Shown here one piece after another: positions 25,532-34,251 of a stretch of DNA of 64,000 nt. Under the pieces are notes generated by a model. It saw only the letters and a list, made by a program, of their open reading frames with translations, was not told the DNA's origin and ran no database searches. Every line of letters begins with the position of its first letter. Position 1 is the first letter of the stretch. The DNA comes from CAZNLL01 sp964573885 (GTDB taxonomy: Bacteria; Desulfobacterota; DSM-4660; Desulfatiglandales; Desulfatiglandaceae): assembly GCA_964573885.1 (NCBI GenBank), contig CAZNLL010000004.1, positions 1 to 64,000 on the forward strand, written 5' to 3'. The position numbers and the translations under genes are program-made.

Positions 25532-28270
25532 ATGGGTCAAAATAAGCCTAAAGGTTTTGTAATGGTTATCGGCGGTGGCATCGCGGGAATCCAGGCCGCC
25601 CTTTCCCTTGCTGACGCACACTATGGCATCTACCTTGTGGAGCGCGCAGCTTCTCTGGGAGGCATGATGCCCAGCCTTCACCGGATTTACCCCCTCTGTT
25701 CATGCTGTAAATTGGATCCCAGGATCGCGGCCTGTGAGCAAAACCCCAATATTGCGGTGATGCTGGACACCCAGGTGCAAGACATTTCCGGGGAACTGGG
25801 CCAATTTAACGTCACCCTGCGGACCGGGAACAAGGAAAAGGATGTCAAAGTGGGTGCCGTGATACTGGCGGCAGGCATAGAAACCTTTGACCCATCCAAG
25901 TACGAAGACTATGCCTATGGCCGTTTCCCCAACGTGATTACCAGCGTGGAATACGAGCAGCGCCAGAAGCCCCTCGGCCCCGAGGCCGGCGTCCTGAAAA
26001 GGCCCTCTGACGGAAAAAAGCCCGAAAGCATTGCTTGGCTTCAGTGTGTGGGCTCAAGGGATATTAACCAGTGTGACGCGCCTTACTGTTCCTCGGTGTG
26101 TTGTATGCATGCCCTCAAAGAGGCGGTCAACACCAAGGAAGTCAGTGAAGACACGGAAACCGCCATTTTTTACATGGACATGCGAACGCACGGCAAGGGA
26201 TTTGAGGACTACCTCAATCAGGCCCTGGAACGGGGTGTGGATCTGATCCGGAGCCGGGTTCACACGGTCGATCCCGTCCCGGATAGCGATGACCTGGCTA
26301 TCAAATTTACCGATGAAAAGGGTGAACTTCACCAAAAGGTCTTTGATATGATTGTCCTTTCCGTGGGCCTCAGGCCTTCTAAAGAGGCGATCAAGCTTGC
26401 CGAGAAAATGGGCCTGACCCTCACGGGGGACACCTTTGTGGGTACAACCCCCTTTAAACCGGTCTCCACGGATAAGCCGGGCATCTTTGTGTGTGGCGGA
26501 GTGGCCGGTCCCTTTGATATCGGCCAGTCCATCACCCAGGCCGCCGCGGCCGTCTCTGAGGTCTCGTGCGTTCTGGAGGCCCAATCCTTCTCCCCACCCC
26601 CGTCTTATCCTGAGCCCGAAGGGGGCCAAGACCAGGAGCCCAAGGTCTTACTCGCCTACCACCTCTGCCCCGGCATGCCCGCTGAGATCGGCAAGGAAAT
26701 AGAAAAATACGGCAAGACCCTGCCTTCTGTGGCCGGCGTTTCAGCGGTGGAAGGCGATCTGGCAAGCGCCGTCTCCGGACAATTAAAGGAGACCGGTGCC
26801 AACAGGCTGGTCTTTTCCAGTTGCACCCCCGGTATTCACAGAAGCCTACTCCAAGAAGCCCTCGCCCGGACGGGCCTGAATCCTTATCTTTATGAATTGA
26901 TTGATCTACGGGTCCTGGACCCCGGTACGGCTTCCACCCAGGTTCGTGACAGGATCCGCATGGGCGTGGCCCGGGCCGCCTTCATGAGCCCGCCCACCAT
27001 CCAGGAAGTTTCCGTAAAAAAGAGGGCCCTGGTCGTCGGCGGCGGGGTCTCCGGTCTAGAGAGCGCCCTGGCCATTGCCGGCGAGGGTTATCCGGTCACC
27101 CTGGTGGAGAAAGAAAAGGCCCTCGGGGGCCACGGCCGTCATGTGAGGGCGACCTGGCAGGGTTATGACGTCCAGGGATATCTCAAAGGGCTCATCTCCG
27201 CGGTGGAGAAAAACAAGAACATCACCGTATTGACCGAGGCCAATGTCAAAGAAAACAAGGGTTTTGCCGGCAATTTCCTGACCACGGTTCACCATGAAGG
27301 CAAAGACAAGGATATTGCTCACGGCGTGACCGTTCTGGCCCCCGGAGGGGAGCCATTGAAACCCTCAGAATACCTCTACGGCCAACACGACGGGGTCAAC
27401 CTGTGGTCCGAAATAAGCGCCAAAATGATCGAGGATCCTTCCGCGCTCCAGAAGGCCAGCTGCGGGGTCTTCGTCCAGTGTGTAGGTTCCCGGGAGCCTT
27501 CCTGCCCCCACTGCAGTAACCTGTGCTGCTCTTTTGCGGTGCGCACCGCGGTTGATCTCAAGACCGAGAACCCGGACATGAGCATTTATATCCTTTACCG
27601 GGAGATGCGCACCTTTGGGGAAAGGGAGAATGTTTACCGGGAGGCCCGGGAAAAGGGTATCGTCTTTATCCGATACGATCTGGACAGCAAGCCGGTGGTG
27701 GAGGCCTCCGGCAAAGATCGGTTGAAGGTAAAAGTCCACGACCCAATCCTGGACAAAATTCTGAGTATCGAGGCCGACTTCATCTCGCTGCAAACCGCCA
27801 TCATGGGGAAAGGAAACGAGGATTTGGCCCGCATCTTCAGGGTGAACATGGACAGCGACGGCTTCCTTGCCGAGACCCCGGAAAAGCTGGGCCCTGTGGA
27901 CTCCACCACCAAGGGCGTCTTTATGGCGGGCCTGGCCGTGTACCCCAAGGACACGGGTGAAAGTATCACCCAGGCCAAAGCCGCCTCGGCCCGGGCCCTT
28001 GAAATCCTTGCCCGAGATACAGTCCAGGTGGGCGGTCTTGTGGCGGAGGTGATGCCTGATAAGTGCGCCGTATGCTGCACCTGTGTGAGGACATGTCCTT
28101 TTGACGTCCCCCTTATTGACCCGGAGCGGGGAGCGGCCTACATTGATCCCGGCCTTTGCCAGGGCTGCGGCATGTGTGTGGCCGAATGTCCGGGAAAGGC
28201 CATTGTCATGGCCACATGCAGCGATGACATGCTGGCCCAGGCGCCTGCCGTGCTTTTGGCTACATCCTAA
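25532..28270 (+). CDS. hdrA: HdrA-like flavoprotein, cysteine version
   Basis: 912 residues. N-terminal FAD domain (VIGGGIAGIQAALSLADA), then CSCCKLDPRIAAC (Cys56-Cys59), which aligns with the conserved HdrA cysteine region where the two other copies here carry selenocysteine. Typical HdrA motifs WLQCVGSRD and [14 protein letters not shown] follow. A second FAD-binding module begins near 501 (VVGGGVSGLESALAIAGE). A C-terminal double [4Fe-4S] ferredoxin (CAVCCTCVRTC and CQGCGMCVAEC) occupies about 842-895. Unlike the Sec copies, it lacks the internal ferredoxin after residue 100. The protein likely relays or splits electrons for the MetV/MetF reductase encoded downstream, in a soluble complex with MvhD. 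Confidence 0.93.
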   Translation: MGQNKPKGFVMVIGGGIAGIQAALSLADAHYGIYLVERAASLGGMMPSLHRIYPLCSCCKLDPRIAACEQNPNIAVMLDTQVQDISGELGQFNVTLRTGNKEKDVKVGAVILAAGIETFDPSKYEDYAYGRFPNVITSVEYEQRQKPLGPEAGVLKRPSDGKKPESIAWLQCVGSRDINQCDAPYCSSVCCMHALKEAVNTKEVSEDTETAIFYMDMRTHGKGFEDYLNQALERGVDLIRSRVHTVDPVPDSDDLAIKFTDEKGELHQKVFDMIVLSVGLRPSKEAIKLAEKMGLTLTGDTFVGTTPFKPVSTDKPGIFVCGGVAGPFDIGQSITQAAAAVSEVSCVLEAQSFSPPPSYPEPEGGQDQEPKVLLAYHLCPGMPAEIGKEIEKYGKTLPSVAGVSAVEGDLASAVSGQLKETGANRLVFSSCTPGIHRSLLQEALARTGLNPYLYELIDLRVLDPGTASTQVRDRIRMGVARAAFMSPPTIQEVSVKKRALVVGGGVSGLESALAIAGEGYPVTLVEKEKALGGHGRHVRATWQGYDVQGYLKGLISAVEKNKNITVLTEANVKENKGFAGNFLTTVHHEGKDKDIAHGVTVLAPGGEPLKPSEYLYGQHDGVNLWSEISAKMIEDPSALQKASCGVFVQCVGSREPSCPHCSNLCCSFAVRTAVDLKTENPDMSIYILYREMRTFGERENVYREAREKGIVFIRYDLDSKPVVEASGKDRLKVKVHDPILDKILSIEADFISLQTAIMGKGNEDLARIFRVNMDSDGFLAETPEKLGPVDSTTKGVFMAGLAVYPKDTGESITQAKAASARALEILARDTVQVGGLVAEVMPDKCAVCCTCVRTCPFDVPLIDPERGAAYIDPGLCQGCGMCVAECPGKAIVMATCSDDMLAQAPAVLLATS

Positions 28271-28287
28271 AACAGGGTAAGGAGATA

Positions 28288-28701
28288 ATGGATATGACAG
28301 ATTTTGAGCCTCAAATTGTTGCGTTTTATTGTTCAAACTGTGCCTCTTCCGCGGCCCAGGTGGCGGAGGGGATGAAAAAGGGCCTGCCCAAAAACATCAA
28401 ACTGATCCAGGTCCCTTGCACCGGCCGTATTGAGGTCCTCCATCTGCTCAAACCCTTTGAAGAGGGGGCGGACGGCGTATATGTGGCCGGATGCCAGGAG
28501 GACAGTTGTAAGTATGTGAGCGGCATTACCAAGGTGGGCAAGCGGGTGGAACACGTCAAGAAGATCCTTCAAGACCTGGACGTGGAGCCCGAAAGGATAA
28601 AGGTGTACCATCTCTCCGCCGGTAAGGGCTATGAGTTCGTAGAAGTTGCTCATGAAATGACCAATACCCTCAAGGGATTGGGCCCTCTCCTGGCCGCCTA
28701 A
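28288..28701 (+). CDS. mvhD: MvhD-like iron-sulfur subunit, cysteine version
   Basis: 137 residues, the family's usual length. Two cysteine motifs expected to bind the [2Fe-2S] cluster are present: FYCSNCASSAAQ and VAGCQEDSCKY. VPCTGRIEVLHLLKPFEEGADGVYV between them is family-typical. MvhD passes electrons between a partner enzyme and HdrA. It sits 17 nt after hdrA with AGGAG, ahead of metV, the arrangement of MetFV-Hdr-Mvh complexes known from acetogens such as Moorella. Confidence 0.92.
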   Translation: MDMTDFEPQIVAFYCSNCASSAAQVAEGMKKGLPKNIKLIQVPCTGRIEVLHLLKPFEEGADGVYVAGCQEDSCKYVSGITKVGKRVEHVKKILQDLDVEPERIKVYHLSAGKGYEFVEVAHEMTNTLKGLGPLLAA

Positions 28702-28732
28702 AATCTTAAAGACATACGACGAGGTATGAGTA

Positions 28733-29401
28733 ATGATTGTTGCAGAACCAAAGCCGATCAAGGAACTGCTTGAAATGGTGAAGGATTTTAACAAAATCCT
28801 GATCCTGGGGTGTAAAGGCTGCGTGACCGTTTGTAATGTGGGGGGTGCAAAAGAGGTGGCCATCCTGGCTTCCACCTTGAAAATCGCGGCCAAAAAGGCG
28901 GGACGGGCCATCCAGGTGGAAGGCCACACCCTCGAGCGTCAATGTGACCCGGAATACGTCGCGGAAATCAAAGAAATGGTTGACAACTACGACGCCCTTA
29001 TCTCCCTGGCCTGTGGTGTGGGCCCCCAATTCCTCTCAGAGCGCTACCCCTCAGCGAGGGTCTTTCCCGGGGTAAACACCCGTTTTATGGGGGGCGCTGT
29101 TGAGCACGGCGTCTGGTCGGAGAGATGCGCTGGTTGCGGGCAGTGTGTGATCCATTATTTCGGGGGAATCTGCCCGATTGCACGCTGCTCAAAGAGCCTT
29201 CTTAACGGGCCTTGCGGGGGCTCTGATCATGGGAAATGCGAAATATCAAAAGATGTGGATTGTATCTGGGATATCATCGTAAGAAAAATGATGGATCAGG
29301 GCCGCCTGGAAGAACTCATTGAATTCAAGCCGCCCAAGAGCTGGACCACGGCTCGTGACGGTGGACCAAGGAAACTGGTCAGGGAGGAACTGGTGAGATG
29401 A
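28733..29401 (+). CDS. metV: MetV, zinc/iron-sulfur partner of methylene-THF reductase
   Basis: 222 residues with the MetV (methylene-THF reductase C-terminal) family pattern: an N-terminal part with LGCKGCVTVC and LERQCD, then a Cys-rich C-terminal domain (CAGCGQC, GGICPIARC, LLNGPCGG). In Moorella, MetV binds FeS clusters and is essential for MetF activity. It is joined to metF by an ATGA overlap, implying coupled translation and a MetFV complex. Confidence 0.92.
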   Translation: MIVAEPKPIKELLEMVKDFNKILILGCKGCVTVCNVGGAKEVAILASTLKIAAKKAGRAIQVEGHTLERQCDPEYVAEIKEMVDNYDALISLACGVGPQFLSERYPSARVFPGVNTRFMGGAVEHGVWSERCAGCGQCVIHYFGGICPIARCSKSLLNGPCGGSDHGKCEISKDVDCIWDIIVRKMMDQGRLEELIEFKPPKSWTTARDGGPRKLVREELVR

Positions 29402-30330
29402 GCGAATATAAATCAGGAAGCAATCTGGAAAAGATACTCAAGGCCGGCCACTTCGCTTTTACCGGTGAATGCGGACCTCCCCAGGGTGCAGACGCGGCCC
29501 ACGTGCGCGAGAAAGCCGGCCACCTCAAGGGATCCGTGGATGCGGTGAACGTCACCGACAACCAGACCGCAGTGGTCCGCATGTCCAGCTGGGCCGCATC
29601 CCTTATCCTGCTCCAAGAGGGCCTGGAGCCCAATTTTCAGATGGTGTGCCGGGACAGGAACCGGCTGGCCATTCAAAGCGACATTCTCGGGATCTATGCC
29701 CACGGCATCCGGAACATGCTCTGCCTGTCCGGAGATCATCAGAAATTCGGCAACCATCCTGAGGCCAAGAATGTCTTTGATATCGACTCCATGCAGTTGA
29801 TTCACACCGTAAAGACCATGCGGGACGAAGGCAAGTTTCTCAACGGTCAGGACATCGAGGGCCTGCCCAAGCTCTTTATCGGGGCCGCCTCAAACCCCTT
29901 TGCAGAGCCCTTTGACTTCCGGGTCTATCGATTGAAGAAAAAAATTGATGCTGGGGCGGACTTTATTCAGACCCAATGCATCTATAACATGGAAAAATTC
30001 AGGGAATTCATGAAACAGGCCGTGGACATGGGTCTCCACGAGAAATGCTACATCCTGGCCGGTGTGACCCCTATGAAGAGCGTCGGCATGGCCCGGTATA
30101 TGGCCAAATCGGTGCCGGGCATGGATGTCCCTGATTCTCTTATCAAACGCCTTCAAGGGGCCGGCAAAGGGAAGGTCGCAGAAGAAGGCATCAAGTTCGC
30201 CATAGAACAGATTGAGGAATTCAAGGAAATGGAAGGCGTTGCCGGGGTCCATCTCATGGCCATCGAATGGGAGCACAAGGTGCCTGAGATTGCCGAAAGG
30301 GCGGGCATGCTTCCCAGACCCCGGGTCTAA
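29398..30330 (+). CDS. metF: Methylenetetrahydrofolate reductase
   Basis: 310 residues. The TIM barrel of MetF shows GECGPPQGAD (catalytic Glu), [32 protein letters not shown] (FAD/folate region) and FIQTQCIYN. It reduces methylene-THF to methyl-THF in the methyl branch of the Wood-Ljungdahl pathway, or the reverse in acetate oxidation. Bacterial MetF of this short type works with MetV and takes electrons through HdrA/MvhD rather than from NADH alone. It is the last gene of the four-gene operon. Confidence 0.94.
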   Translation: MSEYKSGSNLEKILKAGHFAFTGECGPPQGADAAHVREKAGHLKGSVDAVNVTDNQTAVVRMSSWAASLILLQEGLEPNFQMVCRDRNRLAIQSDILGIYAHGIRNMLCLSGDHQKFGNHPEAKNVFDIDSMQLIHTVKTMRDEGKFLNGQDIEGLPKLFIGAASNPFAEPFDFRVYRLKKKIDAGADFIQTQCIYNMEKFREFMKQAVDMGLHEKCYILAGVTPMKSVGMARYMAKSVPGMDVPDSLIKRLQGAGKGKVAEEGIKFAIEQIEEFKEMEGVAGVHLMAIEWEHKVPEIAERAGMLPRPRV

Positions 30331-30357
30331 TCCTCCCCATTAATGCTCCTTTCCAAG

Positions 30358-30397
30358 CCCGGGTCGGCCGAGTCATCCGCCGGTCCCGGGTTTTTTT
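30358..30397 (+). terminator. Rho-independent terminator after metF
   Basis: CCCGGG ... CCCGGG arms with an inner GC-rich paired part (CGGC / GCCG with a small internal loop), followed by seven T. It ends the Cys-type hdrA-mvhD-metV-metF operon 28 nt after the stop. Confidence 0.75.
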
Positions 30398-30530
30398 CTT
30401 GAATTTTCCACCTGATTGTCCCTAAAATAATCTGCCATACCTAAAAACATGACCCAAACCCGGTGTATTTCCAGGCCGGCTCACCTGCAATCATCTTCTG
30501 TCAAAGAAGGCCGAGACATGCAGTAAACCC

Positions 30531-30782
30531 ATGATTATCAGGACAGGCAAAGGTCAGTCATTCGATACAGACAGGGATTTGACAGCGCCGGAGCGCCACG
30601 TCCTCCAGAAACTATTTGCCTGGGAAGCCATGGCTTCGAGTCTTGAGCAATTCAGGAGTAAGAAAAGGGAAGCTCTTCAAAAGGGCTGGAATAACTCCGG
30701 TCCCGTCAAAGAAAGTTCGGCCCTGAAGGTCATTATCATGGATATGGAAAAAAAGGTGGCGGCCCGACTCGACAAGGGCTAG
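30531..30782 (+). CDS. Small conserved-looking protein before the sensor kinase
   Basis: 83 residues, mostly helical and charged, with a middle AWEAMASSLEQFRSKKREAL. It starts with an ATG and ends 24 nt before the kinase gene. Ribosome site is weak. No family is recognised; position and direction suggest co-transcription with the two-component genes. Confidence 0.5.
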   Translation: MIIRTGKGQSFDTDRDLTAPERHVLQKLFAWEAMASSLEQFRSKKREALQKGWNNSGPVKESSALKVIIMDMEKKVAARLDKG

Positions 30783-30806
30783 TCTCCAGGGGGAGGTGCC
30801 ATCCCG

Positions 30807-32774
30807 ATGAAATCCAAGGAACCCGTCCTGTTCACTGCCTCAAAGGCCTCGTCTCCCTTTTCCAAGGAGAAGCAGGCCTTTACCCCCTTATATGTGGCCG
30901 TGGTGGGAGGAGGCAGGGCCTGTCACGATCTTCTCAGGAACAGCCGCCAAGGACGCCTGGAGAGCCTTAATATGAGTATTGTGGCTGTGGCCAGCACCAA
31001 CCCCCATGCCCCGGGTTTCCTGTATGCCAAAGAACACAATATCTATACCACCACCGACTATCATGAGCTCTACCGTATTGAGCGGTTGAACCTGATCTTG
31101 GAACTCACCGGCTCTTTGGAAGTCATGGAAGACCTCCTTCGGACCAAGCCCCCGGGTGTTTCCCTCATCGACCACCGCGCTGCAAGGCTCCTCTGGGTCC
31201 CCCTCCTGAAAGAGGCGGCGGAAAGCGAGCTCAAGAGCCTCCTCCTCTACCACAAAAAGACCAGGGAACACACCCAGATCATCCTGGACTCCCTGCCCTA
31301 CCGGCTCATGGTGGTGAACCCCGACAAAACCATCAACATGGTGAACCGCACCTTCCTCAAAGAGCGGGGACTGCGTTACGAGGATGTCCTCAACAAACGT
31401 TGCTACGAGATAAGATACGGTTTAGACAGGCCTTGCGGGGAACTGGGAATGGCCTGTTACCTGGACGAAGTCCGGAAGCACGGACAGGTCATCAGCACCA
31501 TTCACGAGGTCAACGGCAAGGACGGGGAGGAACGCTTTGATGTCATCACCGTTTCCCCCATTTATGATGAAGAGGGCCACATCCTTCAACTCCTGGAGAC
31601 GTCGCGGGATGTCACCCAGAGGATCAAGTTTCAGCGGGAGGCCCAGAAATCCAGTATATTTCTCCAGAATGTCATCCAGAGCACGGTGGACGGGATTGTG
31701 GTGGTGGACACCAAGGGTAATGTGCTCATCTTCAATGAAGGCATGGAACGGCTTACCGGATATACGGCCCAGGAGATCATGGAACACGGCCACCTGAGCA
31801 GTTTTTACAATATTGACGTGGCCAAAGAAAACATGAGAAAGATGCGGAGCGACCAGCATGGGCCGGAGGGGAAACTCAATCCCACCAGCATGTCCATTAC
31901 CACCAAAACCGGAGAGGAGATACCGGTCACCCTTTCCGCCTCCTTGATTACCATTGACGGACAGGAGGTGGGCAGCGTGGGTGTGTTTACGGATATGCGT
32001 GAGGTCCTCCAGATGCGCAAAGAGCTGGAAGAGGCCCACCTCCAGCTTGTCCAGTCGGAAAAAATCGCGTCTGTGGGAAGGATGGCGGCAGGGGTGGCCC
32101 ATGAAATCAACAACCCCCTCTCCGGGGTCCTCATCTATGCGGAACTTTTAAAGGAAAACCTCAAGGAAAAAAGTGAAGATATTGAAGATGTAGATGAAAT
32201 CATCCATCAGACGCTCCGGTGCAAAAAGATTGTCTCCGAACTCCTGGAATTCAGTCGCCAATCCATCGGCAAGGCCACTTCCTTCAGCCTGGAGGAATTG
32301 ATTGATAAATGCCTGAACCTCCTTATCCACCAGGCCGCATTTCAGAATATAGAGGTGACAAAGAACATTGAGCCCCACATGCCCCATATGGTCGGGGACA
32401 TGGGGCAATTGCAACAGGTCTTCACCAACCTCTTCATCAATGCCTCGGATGCCATGGAAGGAGAAGGGCAACTGCATTTGGACGCGCGTTATGACCGGGA
32501 AAAGTCCCGGTTCATTATCAGCGTTTCCGATACGGGACCCGGCGTTCCCCTGGCCTTGAGGGATAAGATCTTTGACATCTTTTACACCACCAAACCGGTG
32601 GGCAAAGGCACAGGGCTGGGTTTGAGCATCTCCCAAAACATTATCAACCTCCATGGCGGCAGTCTCCGATTTGAGTGCCCTCCTTCAGGGGGGACCACTT
32701 TTGTGATTCAATTGCCCCGTGAATCGGCGGAGTCCTCTGAACAAGAACCTGTTTTTATCGGATTGGATGAGTGA
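30807..32774 (+). CDS. PAS sensor histidine kinase with N-terminal Rossmann-like domain
   Basis: 655 residues. Residues about 29-140 look like a nucleotide-binding Rossmann unit (VAVVGGGRACHDLL, then IVAVASTN and LILELTGS), similar to the N-terminal domain of homoserine-dehydrogenase-like proteins. Two PAS regions follow, the first near 160-280 with Cys-rich KRCYEIRYGLDRPCGELGMAC, the second near 290-410. His432 lies in AAGVAHEINNPL, and the HATPase domain ends with GKGTGLGLSISQNI. No membrane segment, so it should sense a cytoplasmic signal, possibly a dinucleotide or redox state. It overlaps the next kinase gene by one base. Confidence 0.88.
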   Translation: MKSKEPVLFTASKASSPFSKEKQAFTPLYVAVVGGGRACHDLLRNSRQGRLESLNMSIVAVASTNPHAPGFLYAKEHNIYTTTDYHELYRIERLNLILELTGSLEVMEDLLRTKPPGVSLIDHRAARLLWVPLLKEAAESELKSLLLYHKKTREHTQIILDSLPYRLMVVNPDKTINMVNRTFLKERGLRYEDVLNKRCYEIRYGLDRPCGELGMACYLDEVRKHGQVISTIHEVNGKDGEERFDVITVSPIYDEEGHILQLLETSRDVTQRIKFQREAQKSSIFLQNVIQSTVDGIVVVDTKGNVLIFNEGMERLTGYTAQEIMEHGHLSSFYNIDVAKENMRKMRSDQHGPEGKLNPTSMSITTKTGEEIPVTLSASLITIDGQEVGSVGVFTDMREVLQMRKELEEAHLQLVQSEKIASVGRMAAGVAHEINNPLSGVLIYAELLKENLKEKSEDIEDVDEIIHQTLRCKKIVSELLEFSRQSIGKATSFSLEELIDKCLNLLIHQAAFQNIEVTKNIEPHMPHMVGDMGQLQQVFTNLFINASDAMEGEGQLHLDARYDREKSRFIISVSDTGPGVPLALRDKIFDIFYTTKPVGKGTGLGLSISQNIINLHGGSLRFECPPSGGTTFVIQLPRESAESSEQEPVFIGLDE

Positions 32775-34243
32775 TGGACGAGACGATACGTATTCTGGTT
32801 GTAGACGATGAAAAGGTTGTAAGGGACGGGTGTGAGCGCGTGCTGGGCAGCAGGGGATACACCATCGTCATTGCGCAAAACGGCCAGGAAGCCCTGGAAC
32901 TCCTGGCCGAGCAAAACCTGGATATCATCCTCCTCGACCTTAAGATGCCTGTTATGGGTGGGGAGGAGGTCCTCCAAATCACCCGGGAAAAATACCCCCA
33001 TATTCCTGTCATCATCATCACGGGCCACGGGACCGTGGATACGGCCGTGGAATGCATGAAGAACGGGGCCTATGATTTCATCACCAAGCCCTTTCAGATA
33101 GACCAGTTTCTTCTCACCGTGAAGAGGGCGGCGGAGAAAAGGCGCCTTGAGCAGAAAGCAAGACAGTTCGAAGAGGAAAATGTTCGAAATCTCTATGATC
33201 TCAGCCTCGAAAAAAGCCGTCTCAAGACGGTCGTTAACCGGATGGCCAACGGTGTCATGGTTACCAACCGCAATCTGGAAGTGGTGCTCCATAACCCGGC
33301 CCTGGCCCGACTCATGGAAATAAGCAACCTCACCCAGGAGCCGACCCCCATTTCACGCATCGTCAACGACGAGAATCTGATCACCACCCTGAAGCAGATC
33401 CAGAGCGGAGAGTCCCCAGAGGATGAGTCCGTTGCCCAGGAGATCCAGGCGGGGAAAAATGTGCTCAGGGCCATCTCGGCACCGGTTCTTGGACCCAACA
33501 GGTCCGTATCGGGGACGGTGACCGTGCTTGAGGATATCACCCCCTTTAAACAACTGGATCAGATGAAATCCGACTTTGTGAACATGGTGGCCCATGAGCT
33601 CCGGAGTCCCCTCGTCTCCATGAGGCAGCTAAACAGCGTGCTTCTCGAAGGCCTGGCCGGTGACCTTGAAGATAAACAGAAGGACTTCGTGGCCAGGAGC
33701 ACCAAAAAGATCGATGCCCTCCTCGATCTCATCAACGATCTCCTGGACGTGGCCAAGATCGAGGCGGGACAATATGTGCAGCACCAGGTACCCACGGACA
33801 TCGGCCCCATCATAGAGGAGACCGTGTCTCTCATGGAGCCCAGGGCCCGGGAACAGGGGGTCACCCTCAAGTCCTCCTGCCAAGACCTCAAACCCGTGCA
33901 GGCCGACCCCAAAAACATTGAAGAGATATTCAACAACCTCATTACCAACGCCATCAACTACTCCCCTGAGGGAGGCCAGGTGACCATCTCGGCCCAGGGC
34001 CGGGGCGAGTACATGGAGATCAAGGTCACAGACACGGGTATTGGAATCCCTGAGGAGGAAATGGGTAAGATTTTTGATAAATTCTACCGGGTCAAGCATC
34101 CCAAGACCCGCCAGGTCATGGGGACGGGACTGGGGCTGGCCATAGTCAAGGGCATAGTGGAAGCCCACCAGGGAACCATTGAGGTGGACAGCAAGGTGGA
34201 TCAGGGAACCACCTTTAGGATTCTCCTCCCCATGATCATCTGA
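32774..34243 (+). CDS. Receiver-PAS-histidine kinase hybrid
   Basis: 489 residues from the ATG at 32774, which overlaps the previous TGA; a GTG three bases earlier is an alternative. N-terminal receiver with acidic pair VVDDE, phospho-Asp55 in LLDLKMPVMGG and KPF Lys. A PAS-like region covers about 150-260. The kinase core has His274 in VAHELRSPLVSM, N-box NNLITNAINYSP, DTGIGIP and GTGLGLAIV. It can take phosphate on its receiver and pass its own to a regulator, so it probably works between the upstream kinase and the NtrC-type protein downstream. Confidence 0.9.
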   Translation: MDETIRILVVDDEKVVRDGCERVLGSRGYTIVIAQNGQEALELLAEQNLDIILLDLKMPVMGGEEVLQITREKYPHIPVIIITGHGTVDTAVECMKNGAYDFITKPFQIDQFLLTVKRAAEKRRLEQKARQFEEENVRNLYDLSLEKSRLKTVVNRMANGVMVTNRNLEVVLHNPALARLMEISNLTQEPTPISRIVNDENLITTLKQIQSGESPEDESVAQEIQAGKNVLRAISAPVLGPNRSVSGTVTVLEDITPFKQLDQMKSDFVNMVAHELRSPLVSMRQLNSVLLEGLAGDLEDKQKDFVARSTKKIDALLDLINDLLDVAKIEAGQYVQHQVPTDIGPIIEETVSLMEPRAREQGVTLKSSCQDLKPVQADPKNIEEIFNNLITNAINYSPEGGQVTISAQGRGEYMEIKVTDTGIGIPEEEMGKIFDKFYRVKHPKTRQVMGTGLGLAIVKGIVEAHQGTIEVDSKVDQGTTFRILLPMII

Positions 34244-34251
34244 GACACACC

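Noticed and set aside
30440..30500. GGCCGGCTCACCTGC before the small ORF as a sigma-54 promoter
   Set aside because: The GG to GC spacing is 11 or 7, not 10.
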